Source of the DNA: JAKAAZ01 sp963817855
Lineage (GTDB): Bacteria > Acidobacteriota > Terriglobia > Terriglobales > Acidobacteriaceae
Direction of reading: 5' to 3'
Assembly (NCBI GenBank): GCA_963817855.1
Contig: CAWFQA010000001.1
Location: forward strand, 806,001 to 870,000
DNA: 64,000 nucleotides
Shown here: one piece after another, positions 53,024 to 62,938 of the stretch
Layout: each line of letters begins with the position of its first letter
Numbering within the stretch: position 1 is the stretch's first letter
Translations under genes and position numbers: made by a program
Notes under the pieces: model-generated
What the model was told of the DNA's origin: nothing
The model's database searches: none
What the model saw: only the letters and a program-made list of their open reading frames with translations

Positions 53024-54430
53024 ATGACACAAACTCGATCCGACGCGCTTGTGCTTTTTGGAGTGACCGGCGACCTTGCTCACAAGATGATTTTTCCGGC
53101 GTTGTATGCGATGGCGAAACGAGGGAACCTGAACGTTCCCGTGATTGGGGTCGCTTTCCCGAAGTGGAGTCTGGATCGGCTGCACAGGCGCGTGACCGAT
53201 AGCATTCGCAAGTCCGGCGGAATCGATAATCAGCGAGCCTTGAAGCATCTTCTCTCGGCGCTTACATACGTTAGCGGAGATTACAACGACGCGGCCACCT
53301 TTACCGAGATCAGGACGGCCCTGGGTAAGGCTCGACGTCCGGCGTACTATCTTGCGATTCCACCGGCACTGTTTGGAACCGTAATTGAGGGCCTGGGCAA
53401 GGCCAAGCTGGCCGATAATGGGCGCGTGATTGTGGAGAAGCCCTTCGGTCGCGATCTGGCCTCGGCGCGAGAACTGAATCGCGTGGCGCGATCGGTATTC
53501 TCTGAGAACTCTATCTTCCGCATCGATCACTTCCTGGGAAAAGAGGCGATCATGAACATCCTCTATTTCCGCTTTGCCAATTCGTTCCTGGAACCTATAT
53601 GGAATCGCAACTATGTGGCCAGCGTGCAGATCACGCTTTCAGAGGATTTCGGAGTGAAGGATCGCGGTGCATTTTATGAGACCGCCGGATGTCTGCGTGA
53701 TGTGGTCGAGAATCACCTGTTCCAGATTGTTGCGCTGTTGGCGATGGAAGCGCCTTCAGGTCGCGAGTTTGGCGCGGTGCAGGCCGAGAAGGCAAAAGTC
53801 TTCAAGGCCATGCGTCCGCTTCGACCGGAAGACCTTGTGCGTGGACAATACGACGGTTACCGCCAAGAGCCTGATGTGGCGAAGAATTCTGACGTTGAAA
53901 CATTCTGTGCCTTGCGGCTGCTGATTGATTCCTGGCGCTGGGAGGGAGTGCCGTGGTATCTGCGGTCGGGCAAGTATCTGGCGGATACCGCAAGCGAGGT
54001 GATGGTGGAGTTGAAGCCGCCGCCACAAAAGCTATTCGCGGATTCGGTATCGGCAACGGACCGGTCGAACTATTTGCGCTTCCGGCTCTCTCCCGACTCT
54101 GCGATTGCGCTGGCTGCCCGAGTGAAGCTCGCGGGCGAAGAGTTTAGGGGCGAGCCGAGGGAACTTTTCCTGAGTGAAGAACAAGTGGGCGCGGAAAGCC
54201 CATACGAGCGGCTGTTGGGCGACGCCATGAAGGGCGATGGCGCATTGTTTACTCGCGAAGAATCGGTGGAGGCAGCTTGGTCGGTGGTTGAACCCGTTCT
54301 GAAAAAACATCACCGCGCTCTGCCGTACAAACGCGGCAGTTGGGGACCGAAGGCCGCGGACGCTTTGATCGCTAAAGATGGCGGCTGGCACAATCCAGAG
54401 CCCAGCGATAGCATAACCGGCGCGACGTGA
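53024..54430 (+). CDS. zwf: Glucose-6-phosphate dehydrogenase
   Basis: Oxidises glucose 6-phosphate to 6-phosphogluconolactone, generating NADPH for the oxidative pentose-phosphate route. The 468-residue product has the dinucleotide loop GVTGDLAHK at residues 13-21, the glucose-6-phosphate site RIDHFLGKE at 167-175 with the catalytic histidine, and EKPFGRDLASAREL before it. Length is close to the family norm (about 480-490). AAAGGAC stands eight bases before the ATG. Convergent with the sugar porter gene. Confidence 0.96.
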   Translation: MTQTRSDALVLFGVTGDLAHKMIFPALYAMAKRGNLNVPVIGVAFPKWSLDRLHRRVTDSIRKSGGIDNQRALKHLLSALTYVSGDYNDAATFTEIRTALGKARRPAYYLAIPPALFGTVIEGLGKAKLADNGRVIVEKPFGRDLASARELNRVARSVFSENSIFRIDHFLGKEAIMNILYFRFANSFLEPIWNRNYVASVQITLSEDFGVKDRGAFYETAGCLRDVVENHLFQIVALLAMEAPSGREFGAVQAEKAKVFKAMRPLRPEDLVRGQYDGYRQEPDVAKNSDVETFCALRLLIDSWRWEGVPWYLRSGKYLADTASEVMVELKPPPQKLFADSVSATDRSNYLRFRLSPDSAIALAARVKLAGEEFRGEPRELFLSEEQVGAESPYERLLGDAMKGDGALFTREESVEAAWSVVEPVLKKHHRALPYKRGSWGPKAADALIAKDGGWHNPEPSDSITGAT

Positions 54431-54448
54431 TCGCGCTAGGCGGTTCTC

Positions 54449-55777
54449 TTAGTCGATGCCGAGTGTATGTTCCATTTTCTCGAGAGAGATGCCGGTCGTT
54501 TCCGGGTAGAAGAACAGCACCAGGAAAAAGTCGAGCGCCATCATCGCGGCAAAAAAGATGAACGGATACGCTCCAGACGTGCCCGCCATGATGGGAAACA
54601 CGAGCGAGATGATGGCATTCGAAATCCAATGGGACGAGCTTCCCAGGCCCTGACCTTTGGCGCGCACGCGATTGGGAAAGACCTCGCTGATGTAGACCCA
54701 GACCACTGCACCCTGCGAAGCAGCAAAGCAGGCAATATAGGCCATCAGCAGCCACACCAGCCAGTGCAGGTGACGGTGGGTGACAAAAACGTACGAGATC
54801 GCCGACAGGCAAATTGTCAGCCCCACGGTTCCAACCAGCAGCAGTTTCTTGCGACCAAATCGATCGATCACGGTCATCGCAAGCAACGTGGCCACCAGGT
54901 TGGTCGCCCCCACCGCAACAGCCTGCAGGTCGCCGGAGATTTGGCTGGCGCCCGCCATCGCAAAAATGTCATTCAGGTAATAGAGAATCGCATTGATTCC
55001 CGATAGCTGGCTGAACATTCCAACCGTGATGGCGAGGAACACGGGAAAACGATATTGCCGCGAGAAGAGCGGGTCCGTGGGCGACGAGCGCTCCAGGTGG
55101 ATGGAGGCGACAATCTCGTCCAGCTGCTGCTGCGGATGTTCGACACCGGTCAGACGAAGAACTTGCAGCGCCTCTTTCAGATTTGACTTCATGACCAGCC
55201 ATCGAGGGCTGCGGGGAATGCCGAATAAGGCGACGAGAAACAAGAACGCCGGAACGCCGGAAATGCCGAGTTGCCATCGCCATTCCGTCGCGCCGAGTTG
55301 CAGGCGGGCAATCAAGAAGTTCGAAAGATACGCCAGCAGGATGCCGACAACGATGTTGACCTGAAAACTTCCCACCAGGCGCCCACGCCACTTGGGAGGT
55401 GCGATTTCGGCGATGTACATCGGACCCAGAACGGACGATCCGCCGATGCCGAGGCCGCCGATAAAGCGAAAGAAGATCAGCGCGGGCCAGTTCCACGCAA
55501 ACGCGCAACCCAGCGCGGAGATGACATAAAAGACCGCCATCACGCGGAGGCTGTCTCGGCGACCATATTTTTGGCCGGGGATGGCAGCCGTCAATGCGCC
55601 GACGACAGTCCCCACCAAAGCGCTGGCGACGGTGACGCCCAGCAGAAAATGTGTCAGGTGATAGGTGAGTGACAATGCGTGCGTCGTGCCAGAGATGACG
55701 GCTGTGTCGAATCCGAACAGCAGTCCGCCCAACGCGCCTACCAAGGTGCTTCGGATGACGCTCCCGTTGATGGTCAT
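54449..55777 (-). CDS. Sugar porter MFS transporter (xylose/glucose:H+ symporter type)
   Basis: Twelve-helix symporter of 442 residues. Sugar-porter signatures are clear: GALGGLLFGFDTAVISGT in helix 1, GQKYGRRDSLR and DRFGRKKLLLVG in the two cytosolic loops after helices 2 and 8, RFIGGLGIGGSSVLGPMYIAEI, IPRSPRWLVMKSNLKEAL at the end of the N-half and YPETTGISLEKME after helix 12. It lies 42 bases behind the isomerase gene on the same strand, so it probably imports that enzyme's sugar (L-fucose, L- or D-arabinose or a related monosaccharide). Confidence 0.93.
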   Translation of the reverse strand: MTINGSVIRSTLVGALGGLLFGFDTAVISGTTHALSLTYHLTHFLLGVTVASALVGTVVGALTAAIPGQKYGRRDSLRVMAVFYVISALGCAFAWNWPALIFFRFIGGLGIGGSSVLGPMYIAEIAPPKWRGRLVGSFQVNIVVGILLAYLSNFLIARLQLGATEWRWQLGISGVPAFLFLVALFGIPRSPRWLVMKSNLKEALQVLRLTGVEHPQQQLDEIVASIHLERSSPTDPLFSRQYRFPVFLAITVGMFSQLSGINAILYYLNDIFAMAGASQISGDLQAVAVGATNLVATLLAMTVIDRFGRKKLLLVGTVGLTICLSAISYVFVTHRHLHWLVWLLMAYIACFAASQGAVVWVYISEVFPNRVRAKGQGLGSSSHWISNAIISLVFPIMAGTSGAYPFIFFAAMMALDFFLVLFFYPETTGISLEKMEHTLGID

Positions 55778-55819
55778 GGACGCTTTGTGATCCTTGATGG
55801 GGTGGAAAACAGCGGGAAG

Positions 55820-57454
55820 TTAATCAAATTTCACCGTGCCGCATAGGTGCACGCGGGCCCCAAGCGCGTCGAACATCGCCGCTTTGACCGCCATCGCATT
55901 CACAGCCGCCATGGCGTCGGGTGCATACGCGATGTTTACGTGGTTGGCGCGGTGTCGCGCCATGAAAGAGTCTCGCGATATCCCATTCAATATCGCGCTG
56001 ACCATGGGCCATTGGCTGGTGGTGTGTTTCCATCGACGCTTGGTTTCTTCTTCCGGCAATTTGACGACGTTGCCGAGGCCCATGTCAACGTGCAGCGCGT
56101 TGCCTTCGACAAAAACGCGGCTCCATACAATGTTTCCGGGTTTGCCGACACCTTTCAACGTGCCGCCGCCCAGGGGGAAATACATGGAAGGTTGGCGCTC
56201 ACTGGATGCACCCGCATATCCCCCGACAAAATGATTGGCAGGCGCCGCGCCGGAAATCTGCAGCACCCAAACGAAATCGTTGATGCCGTCGCCCTGGAAC
56301 TGTTCTCCCCAGCGCACGTCATGCAGGGTGGTCGAAGGATCGAGGCCGAGCGCAGTCCAGCAACGATTGGTCACCAGGGCATCGGTTCCGGCGCATTCGT
56401 CCACCTCGTTGAAGTGCGGCAGGGGCCGCCCGGCATATAGCTCCTTGCGGGTGTTTTCCTGGAATATCGGCGGTCGATCTGAGTTGTTGAATAGACCCTC
56501 GGCGAGGTCGGAAGCGGGCACCAGGTCCTTCAATCCCTGTTGATACTGGATGCCGATCGCATCGCAACCAAATTCGTCCGCGATACGAGCAGCGGCAATA
56601 TACATCTTGCATTGCTCGTTGATTTGGGTGTCGGTTAACTCGGACGTTTCATCTTTGCCGGTGACAAAGCGCATGCCTTTCTTGTCGAGCCATTGGCGCA
56701 CCGCCTTTGCTTCTTCCGGCGTGACAGTGCGCATCCTGGCTACCAGTGCGGACTGGCTCAACCGCTCTTTGAACACTCCAATGGGATTCAGCAATTCGTC
56801 GTCGATGATGGCGTTGTACATTCCCATGCAGCCCTCGTCGAAGATGCCGAGGATAGCTTTTTTCTTTTGCAGTTCGGCGGCAAGCTGTTTCCCTTTGCTT
56901 GCTGCTTCCGCGGGAAGCGCCTTCACATCCAAATCGCGCACATGCGAGAGATCATGGGTGACGGTTCTATTATCGATCCATTCCTTCAGGCGAGTCAGAA
57001 AGTATGCATCGGTGAAATCCTTGCTCCACAGAGTGCTGAACGGCACGCCGGCCTTCACCAGCGATCCATTCAAATTCAAAAGACCTACAAGTCCCGGCCA
57101 TTGTCCGGACCAATTTGCGACAGTAAGGAGGGGACCTCGATGGCTGCGCATTCCGGGCAGTACATGGTGGCTATACTGCCATGCAGCGGTGGCGAAAACC
57201 AGGTTGGCCTCGGGGTCGATATCGGCAAAGATATCCATGCCCATGCGCTGGCTGGAGATGAAACCGTGCCCGCTGCGGGAATCGACCGGGAAGGCACGCC
57301 GCACGGAAACGCCGGAGTCTTTGAAACATTGCGTCAGCTTGCGCTCCAGATCTTCCTGAGCGGGCCAGCAGACCTGATTGGCAGATAATCGCAGGTCGCC
57401 GCTGGTGATCAGGACCACATCTTTAATGGGAGAATTTGCATTCGAATTTGGCAT
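55820..57454 (-). CDS. L-fucose/L-arabinose isomerase family protein
   Basis: Predicted aldose-ketose isomerase of 544 residues. From ATG 57454 (GAGG upstream) the N-terminal half is a Rossmann-type domain (IKDVVLITSGDLRLSANQVC, GPLLTVANWSGQWPGLVGLL) and the C-terminal half is rich in conserved metal/substrate residues: FDEGCMGMYNAIIDD, AIGIQYQQGLKDLVPASD, NEVDECAGTDALVTNR and MARHRANHVNIAYAPD. This is the pattern of the FucI/AraA superfamily; the region AIGIQYQQGLKD with the following acids is the likely Mn2+ site. Substrate specificity is not determined. Cotranscribed with the sugar porter; zwf lies beyond, giving a small sugar-use neighbourhood. Confidence 0.8.
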   Translation of the reverse strand: MPNSNANSPIKDVVLITSGDLRLSANQVCWPAQEDLERKLTQCFKDSGVSVRRAFPVDSRSGHGFISSQRMGMDIFADIDPEANLVFATAAWQYSHHVLPGMRSHRGPLLTVANWSGQWPGLVGLLNLNGSLVKAGVPFSTLWSKDFTDAYFLTRLKEWIDNRTVTHDLSHVRDLDVKALPAEAASKGKQLAAELQKKKAILGIFDEGCMGMYNAIIDDELLNPIGVFKERLSQSALVARMRTVTPEEAKAVRQWLDKKGMRFVTGKDETSELTDTQINEQCKMYIAAARIADEFGCDAIGIQYQQGLKDLVPASDLAEGLFNNSDRPPIFQENTRKELYAGRPLPHFNEVDECAGTDALVTNRCWTALGLDPSTTLHDVRWGEQFQGDGINDFVWVLQISGAAPANHFVGGYAGASSERQPSMYFPLGGGTLKGVGKPGNIVWSRVFVEGNALHVDMGLGNVVKLPEEETKRRWKHTTSQWPMVSAILNGISRDSFMARHRANHVNIAYAPDAMAAVNAMAVKAAMFDALGARVHLCGTVKFD

Positions 57455-57597
57455 AAAAAGCTGAACCTCATTCCTTTTCGCATTTTCGGCGCGCGAGGAT
57501 TGGCATTCGCGCGCAAGCAACAGGATATTCTCTTTCTTTCGATGCGTGATGGGGGGCCGCTAATTTTGGCCCGGCCTCCACAACTGGAGAGCCGCTC

Positions 57598-57603
57598 TAG
57601 AAT
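57598..57603 (+). promoter_or_regulatory. Putative -10 element for a leaderless queA transcript
   Basis: TAGAAT ends 7 bases before the GTG start of queA at 57611. The gap ACTTGTT has no Shine-Dalgarno character, so initiation on a leaderless message is the natural reading. Confidence 0.4.
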
Positions 57604-57610
57604 ACTTGTT

Positions 57611-58730
57611 GTGCTGGTTCGCGATTTCAACTATAAGTTGCCGCCGGAGCAGATCGCGCAGCAGCCGCTGCAGGATCGCGCCGCCTCTCGCATGCTTGTT
57701 GTTGACCGCGCCAGTGGAAGCGTGCAGGACAGTTGGTTTCGCCGGTTTCCGGATATATTGCTTCCTGGCGACTTGCTGGTGCTGAATGACACGCGGGTGC
57801 TGCCGGCGCGATTGTTCGCGCGTCGTGCTGGAATTCATGCGCAGCCGATCAGTGCTCGCAATCCGGCAGCGAAGGAGCATCTGCAGGGGAATGTCGAGGT
57901 GTTGCTGACTGAACAGCACACGCCGCTGGAGTGGAGCACTCTGGTGCATCCGGGCCGAAAGCTTCCTGTTGGGGAAAGACTTTTCTTTTTCGCGCCGGGC
58001 GATGTCGACTCAGCTAGGGAATGCGAAGCCGCTGCTGACGGCGGAGATTGTTGGGCGCGGAGAATTTGGCGAGCGGCGGTTGCGCTTTGATCCTGTCGCG
58101 GATTTTTACGCGATCCTGGACCGCATCGGTCACATGCCGTTGCCTCCCTATATTCATCGAACGGATGATGTTGCCGATCGCGAACGCTATCAGACAGTGT
58201 TTGCAACCCAGCGGGGCTCGGCCGCTGCGCCCACAGCGGGGCTGCACTTTACGTCGGAGATTTTGGCCGCAATTCGTGCGCGTGGGGTTGAAGTTGCACA
58301 CCTGACCCTGCACGTGGGCCTGGGAACCTTTCAGCCTGTTCGAGTTGAAAAGTTGGAGGACATCCGCCTGCACACGGAGCGGTATACGCTGCCGGAATCC
58401 ACGGCACAGGCTGTCAACTTCGCGCGACGCGAAGGACGTCGTGTGATTGCGGCGGGTACCACAACGGTTCGCACGCTGGAACACTGCGCAAGGATTTCCG
58501 AAGCCGGGGAGTTGCGCGCCCATTCCGGGGAGACGGACATGTTTATTTCGCCCGGATATGAGTTCCGCGTGGTCCGCGGACTGCTCACCAATTTTCATTT
58601 GCCGCAATCGACGCTGCTGATGCTTGTGTGTGCTTTCGCTGGAACGGAAAAGGTGCTGGCCGCCTATAACCACGCGGTCGCCGAGGGATATCGATTCTTT
58701 TCGTACGGCGACTGCATGTTCCTGGCATAA
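57611..58730 (+). pseudogene. queA: S-adenosylmethionine:tRNA ribosyltransferase-isomerase, frameshifted
   Basis: Forms epoxyqueuosine in the anticodon of GUN tRNAs using the ribosyl group of SAM. From GTG 57611 the N-terminal half is normal (VRDFNYKLPPEQIAQQPLQD, GDLLVLNDTRVLPARLF, PGRKLPVGERL). After GDVDSA the frame turns to unrelated sequence and stops at 58088-58090; the next frame continues as NAKPLLTAEIVGRGEFGERR, LPLPPYIHR, SAAAPTAGLHFT, HVGLGTFQPV and TNFHLPQSTLLMLV to 58730. Removing one base near 58014-58019 yields a complete 372-residue QueA. Probably a sequence error, since both halves show full conservation. Confidence 0.9.
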
Positions 58731-58749
58731 CGCTTTGATGCGGATTCTG

Positions 58750-58755
58750 TAGACT
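58750..58755 (+). promoter_or_regulatory. Putative -10 element for a leaderless polA transcript
   Basis: TAGACT ends 8 bases before the polA ATG at 58764. The spacer CGAAAAAG is purine rich but not a convincing ribosome site. Confidence 0.4.
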
Positions 58756-58763
58756 CGAAAAAG

Positions 58764-61532
58764 ATGGCTCCCACGTCCGACAAACCCGCCGTTTTCCTGC
58801 TCGATACCATGGGCTTCATTTTTCGCGCGTACCACGCCATGCAGCGGCAACGCCCAATGTCGACACGAAGCGGCATTCCCACGGCGGCAGTATATGTTTT
58901 TGTAAACATGTTGAACCGGCTGCGCAAAGAGTTCAAGCCGCAATATCTTGCCGCCGTGTTTGACGTCAGTACGCCCGTGTTTCGCGATGAGCGCGCCAAA
59001 GATTTGAAGATTCGCAAGTTCAACGCCACGACGCAGGCGTTCGACGAATTAGAGTACGCGGGCTACAAGGCGAATCGCGCGGAGATGCCGCAGGATCTGT
59101 CGCAGCAAATCCCGTACATTCGTCGCGCGCTGGAAGCGTTTCGCATTCCCATGCTGCAGCAGGAGGGTTTTGAGGCCGACGATCTCATCGGAACGCTGAC
59201 GCAGCAGGCGTCGAAGCAGGGCCATCCGGTCTACATCGTGTCGAACGATAAAGACATGATGCAGTTGGTCGGTGACAACGTTTTTGTGCTGAATCCTGCG
59301 AAAGATAATTTGGTGCTGGACCGCGCCGGCGTGCAGGCAGCCCTGGGTGTCCCGCCGGAACAAGTGGTCGACGTGATGGCGCTGCGTGGAGATTCGATCG
59401 ACAATATTCCGGGCGCGCCCGGCATCGGCGACAAAGGTTCTGTCGAGTTGATCCAGCAATTCGGCAGCGTTGAAGCAGCGCTGGAGCACGCCGCCGAGGT
59501 GAAACGCAAAACCTATCGCGAGTCGCTGCAGAATAATCGCGACACCGTTCTGCTGAGCAAAGAGCTGGTCACGATTCACTGCAGCGTTCCGCTCGAGCTG
59601 GACTTGAAGCAACTGGAAACTCAATCGCCGGACCCAATTGCCAGCCGGACGCTGTTTACTGAACTGGAATTCACGACTCTCATCAAAGAGCTCGGACTGG
59701 CCGAATCCCCGAAGCAGACAGCGGAACTGGTGCTGTATCCAACGCTGCCGGAACTGGAACAATTGCTGATCATGGCTCGCGGGGGCACGCTGACGATTGC
59801 CAGCGCAATTGAGAAGGCGGCGGCCACGGAGCCTGCAGTTGAAACAGAAGAATTCGCCGAGCCGGAAATGCAGCAGACCTTGTCGCTGCTGGATGCGATT
59901 GAGTCGGCCGACAGCAAAATTGAGGCCGCGGCGGCTCCCGTTTCCGTGTTTGCGCTTGGGTTGGCCGCGGACGATACCAAGGCATTCCGTGTGGCATGGG
60001 ACGGAGAGACGGCTTCCCTGCTTCGCGCCGCTTTGGAAGACGAAACGCTACCGAAGTCCGTTCACGACCTGAAAACGCTTTTGCGTACCACGGAGTCTCA
60101 CAGGATTCAGTTGGCGGGCGTTCGCGATGACCTGATGCTCTACTCCTACCTGCTGAACCCGACGCATAGCACCCATCGCCTGGAAGATGTGGCGGCGCGA
60201 TTCGATAACCAGTCGTTGCGCGGCGAAGGAGAAGAGGTGCTGCCCATGGCGGCCGCCACCATTGCGCGGCTGGCGCCGCAGTTGCGTCGAGCTGTTGAAG
60301 ACTCGGACACGCTGAAAATCTACGAAACCATCGACCTTCCGCTGACGCCCATTTTGTTGGATATGGAAGAGGCCGGTGTTCGCATTGATTCCGCGTATCT
60401 GCAGCGCATTTCCGAACGCCTGGCGGAACAGATGTACACGCTGGCAGAATGCATCTACGGAAACTGCGGCCATCGATTCAACATCAATTCTCCGAAACAG
60501 TTGGGTGATGTCTTATTCAACAAGATGGCGCTGCCGAAGCCGATCAAGTACGGCCGGGGCAAAGTTGTTTCCACCGCGCAGGATGTGCTGGAAGAACTGG
60601 CCGAGCGTCATGAAGCGCCGCGCATGGTGCTGGAATATCGCCAGCTAGCGAAGTTGAAATCGAATTATTCTGACAGCTTGCCCCTGCTGGCGGATGCACA
60701 GCATCGCGTGCACACTACTTTCAACGCCGTGGGTACGGCGACGGGCCGGTTGTCGTCTGCAAATCCGAACCTCCAAAACATTCCCATCCGCTCGGAGTTA
60801 GGTCGCGAGATTCGTGCGGCATTTGTTCCTGCGGACGGCAACGTTCTGCTGTCGGCGGATTATTCGCAGATTGAATTGCGCCTCATGGCGCACTTCTCTG
60901 AAGATCCTCTGCTGCTGAAAGCGTATCGCGAGAATGTGGACATCCACACTCTGACGGCCTCCGAAGTGTTCGGTGTTCCCATCGAATTGATGGACAAAGA
61001 GACGCGCAATCGTGCCAAGGCGGTGAATTTCGGCATTGTGTATGGCATCTCGCCGTTTGGGCTGGCGCAGCAGTTGAACATCGAACCCAGCGAGGCACGC
61101 ACGTATATCGATCGCTATTTTGAGCGCTACAGCGGCGTCAAGACGTTCATTGAGCAGACGCTGGAACAAGTGCGACAGACGCAAAGCGTGCGCACACTGT
61201 TTGGCCGGGTGCGTCCCATTCCGGACATCACCAGTCGCAATGCCAACATGCGCGGATTTTCCGAACGCACCGCGGTGAATACGCCGTTGCAGGGGACGGC
61301 CGCGGACCTGATCAAGCTGGCCATGATTCGTGTTGCACGCGAGCTTCGGGAGCAAAAGCTACGCACGAGAATGGTGCTGCAGGTTCACGACGAATTGGTT
61401 CTTGACGTTCCCGCGGAAGAAGTGGATGAGGTGCGGGAACGTGTCCGCCAGGCGATGGAGCAGGTGATCGAGTTGAAAGTTCCGATCGTCGCCGAGGTCG
61501 CCGTGGGTCCCAATTGGCGCGATTTAAAATAG
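58764..61532 (+). CDS. polA: DNA polymerase I
   Basis: Repair and Okazaki-processing polymerase of 922 residues. Residues about 1-290 are the 5'-3' exonuclease (GIPTAAVYVFVNMLNRLRK, EGFEADDLIGTL, ALRGDSIDNIPGAPGIGDKG). The polymerase domain from about 560 has ATGRLSSANPNLQNIP, motif A SADYSQIELR, motif B NRAKAVNFGIVYGISPFGL and motif C QVHDELVLD. The middle 3'-5' exonuclease-like domain lacks the expected DTE of motif I; only remnants such as SVHDLKTLL and VEDSDTLKIYE remain, so proofreading is probably lost, as in several other bacterial Pol I proteins. The start ATG follows queA by 33 bases. Confidence 0.96.
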   Translation: MAPTSDKPAVFLLDTMGFIFRAYHAMQRQRPMSTRSGIPTAAVYVFVNMLNRLRKEFKPQYLAAVFDVSTPVFRDERAKDLKIRKFNATTQAFDELEYAGYKANRAEMPQDLSQQIPYIRRALEAFRIPMLQQEGFEADDLIGTLTQQASKQGHPVYIVSNDKDMMQLVGDNVFVLNPAKDNLVLDRAGVQAALGVPPEQVVDVMALRGDSIDNIPGAPGIGDKGSVELIQQFGSVEAALEHAAEVKRKTYRESLQNNRDTVLLSKELVTIHCSVPLELDLKQLETQSPDPIASRTLFTELEFTTLIKELGLAESPKQTAELVLYPTLPELEQLLIMARGGTLTIASAIEKAAATEPAVETEEFAEPEMQQTLSLLDAIESADSKIEAAAAPVSVFALGLAADDTKAFRVAWDGETASLLRAALEDETLPKSVHDLKTLLRTTESHRIQLAGVRDDLMLYSYLLNPTHSTHRLEDVAARFDNQSLRGEGEEVLPMAAATIARLAPQLRRAVEDSDTLKIYETIDLPLTPILLDMEEAGVRIDSAYLQRISERLAEQMYTLAECIYGNCGHRFNINSPKQLGDVLFNKMALPKPIKYGRGKVVSTAQDVLEELAERHEAPRMVLEYRQLAKLKSNYSDSLPLLADAQHRVHTTFNAVGTATGRLSSANPNLQNIPIRSELGREIRAAFVPADGNVLLSADYSQIELRLMAHFSEDPLLLKAYRENVDIHTLTASEVFGVPIELMDKETRNRAKAVNFGIVYGISPFGLAQQLNIEPSEARTYIDRYFERYSGVKTFIEQTLEQVRQTQSVRTLFGRVRPIPDITSRNANMRGFSERTAVNTPLQGTAADLIKLAMIRVARELREQKLRTRMVLQVHDELVLDVPAEEVDEVRERVRQAMEQVIELKVPIVAEVAVGPNWRDLK

Positions 61533-61578
61533 CAGCGTGGTTCTGGTGCGCCAATTTCAGAGCAATCTGCACTAGAGT

Positions 61579-62928
61579 TCAGGCACCCAGTTCTGCGCGA
61601 ATTGCTTCTGCAATGCGGTCGGCGTGGTGCTTCATCACCTGCTCGGATTCCGCTTCAATCATGACGCGCGCCAGGGCTTCGGTTCCCGAATAGCGAACGA
61701 CGACGCGGCCGTTGCCGTGGAGATCGGTGTCGGCGTCATGAATTGCGGCAACGACGGCGGGAAGTGAGTCGAGGGGCTGTTTCTCCCGCACTCGCACATT
61801 CACAATCACTTGCGGAAAGACCTTCAGATCTTTTGTCAGAGCGGATAGCGGTTGACCGGAACGCTGCAAAATATCGAGAACAATCAAGGCCGTCAGCATG
61901 CCATCGCCGGTGGTGCTGCGATCCAAAAACAGCATATGGCCGGACTGTTCGCCGCCCAGGACCGCGCCATTTTTCTGCATCTCTTCCAGAACATATTTGT
62001 CGCCCACGGGGGCGCGCAGCATCTTGATATCGTTGCTTCGAAGCGCGGCTTCCAGACCCATGTTCGACATGGTGGTGGCGACGACCATGTTCTTTGCCAG
62101 ACGGTTGCGAGCGTGTAAATCGCGGGCCGCAATCAGCAGCACCGCATCTCCATTCACCACGTTTCCGTGTTCATCGGCAAGCATGGCGCGGTCTGCGTCC
62201 CCGTCAAACGTCATGCCTGCGTCTGCCTTGCGGGCCGCCACTTCCTGCGCGACCACTTCCGGATGCAGTGCGCCGCAATGATCGTTGATGTTGCGACCGT
62301 TGGGAGAGGCGTGAGTCAACTGGACATTGCCACCAAAATGAGCGAGCAACTCTGGCGCGATTGCGCTCGCGGCGCCATTCGCGCAGTCCATCACGATGGT
62401 TTTGCCGTTCAGCCGTAAGTCCGGAACCTGACTTCGTAAAAAATCAATATAGGCAGCCGGCAGGGCCCCGTCCACGGCGGGCGCAATCGTGGAAGAAGCC
62501 GTGGGTTCATGCATCTCCGCCAGGCGTGTAAAGATTTCATCTTCTATGGCAAGCTCAACCGCATCTGCCAGCTTATAGCCGTCGCCACCAAAAATCTTGA
62601 TCCCGTTATCCTGCCAGGGATTGTGCGAAGCGGAAATCACGACACCTGCGGAAAAGCCTCGAATGCGCGCCAGGTATGCAACTCCAGGTGTAGGAATGAC
62701 GCCGGCGCTGGTGGCTTCCGCGCCTCCCTGGCAAAGGCCGAGGGTCAACACGGCGGCGATCTCGGTGCTGGATTCGCGGGTGTCCATGCCAACCAACACG
62801 CGCGGGTTGGGGTGCTGTTTGCGCAGCGAATGCGCGACGGCCAGCCCAATTGCGTACACGGTTTTTCTGTCCAGCGGGAATTGTCCGGCAACCCCGCGAA
62901 TCCCATCCGTTCCGAAAAGTTTCCTCAT
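61579..62928 (-). CDS. glmM: Phosphoglucosamine mutase
   Basis: Converts glucosamine 6-phosphate to glucosamine 1-phosphate for peptidoglycan and LPS. The 449-residue product begins MRKLFGTDGIRGVAG; the phosphoserine is Ser101 in VVISASHNPWQDNGIKIF, the magnesium loop is TFDGDADRAMLAD, the sugar loop GGEQSGHMLF and the phosphate loop VRYSGTEALARVM. GGGAG is five bases before ATG 62928, which fits the family start better than an in-frame ATG further out. It lies 10 bases behind xseA on the same strand and is convergent with polA. Confidence 0.96.
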   Translation of the reverse strand: MRKLFGTDGIRGVAGQFPLDRKTVYAIGLAVAHSLRKQHPNPRVLVGMDTRESSTEIAAVLTLGLCQGGAEATSAGVIPTPGVAYLARIRGFSAGVVISASHNPWQDNGIKIFGGDGYKLADAVELAIEDEIFTRLAEMHEPTASSTIAPAVDGALPAAYIDFLRSQVPDLRLNGKTIVMDCANGAASAIAPELLAHFGGNVQLTHASPNGRNINDHCGALHPEVVAQEVAARKADAGMTFDGDADRAMLADEHGNVVNGDAVLLIAARDLHARNRLAKNMVVATTMSNMGLEAALRSNDIKMLRAPVGDKYVLEEMQKNGAVLGGEQSGHMLFLDRSTTGDGMLTALIVLDILQRSGQPLSALTKDLKVFPQVIVNVRVREKQPLDSLPAVVAAIHDADTDLHGNGRVVVRYSGTEALARVMIEAESEQVMKHHADRIAEAIRAELGA

Positions 62929-62938
62929 CGTCTCCCGT

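Noticed and set aside
52493..53530. Antisense frame of 345 codons spanning the tolC-type and zwf genes
   Set aside because: Overlaps two well-supported genes and an intergenic gap; no motif.
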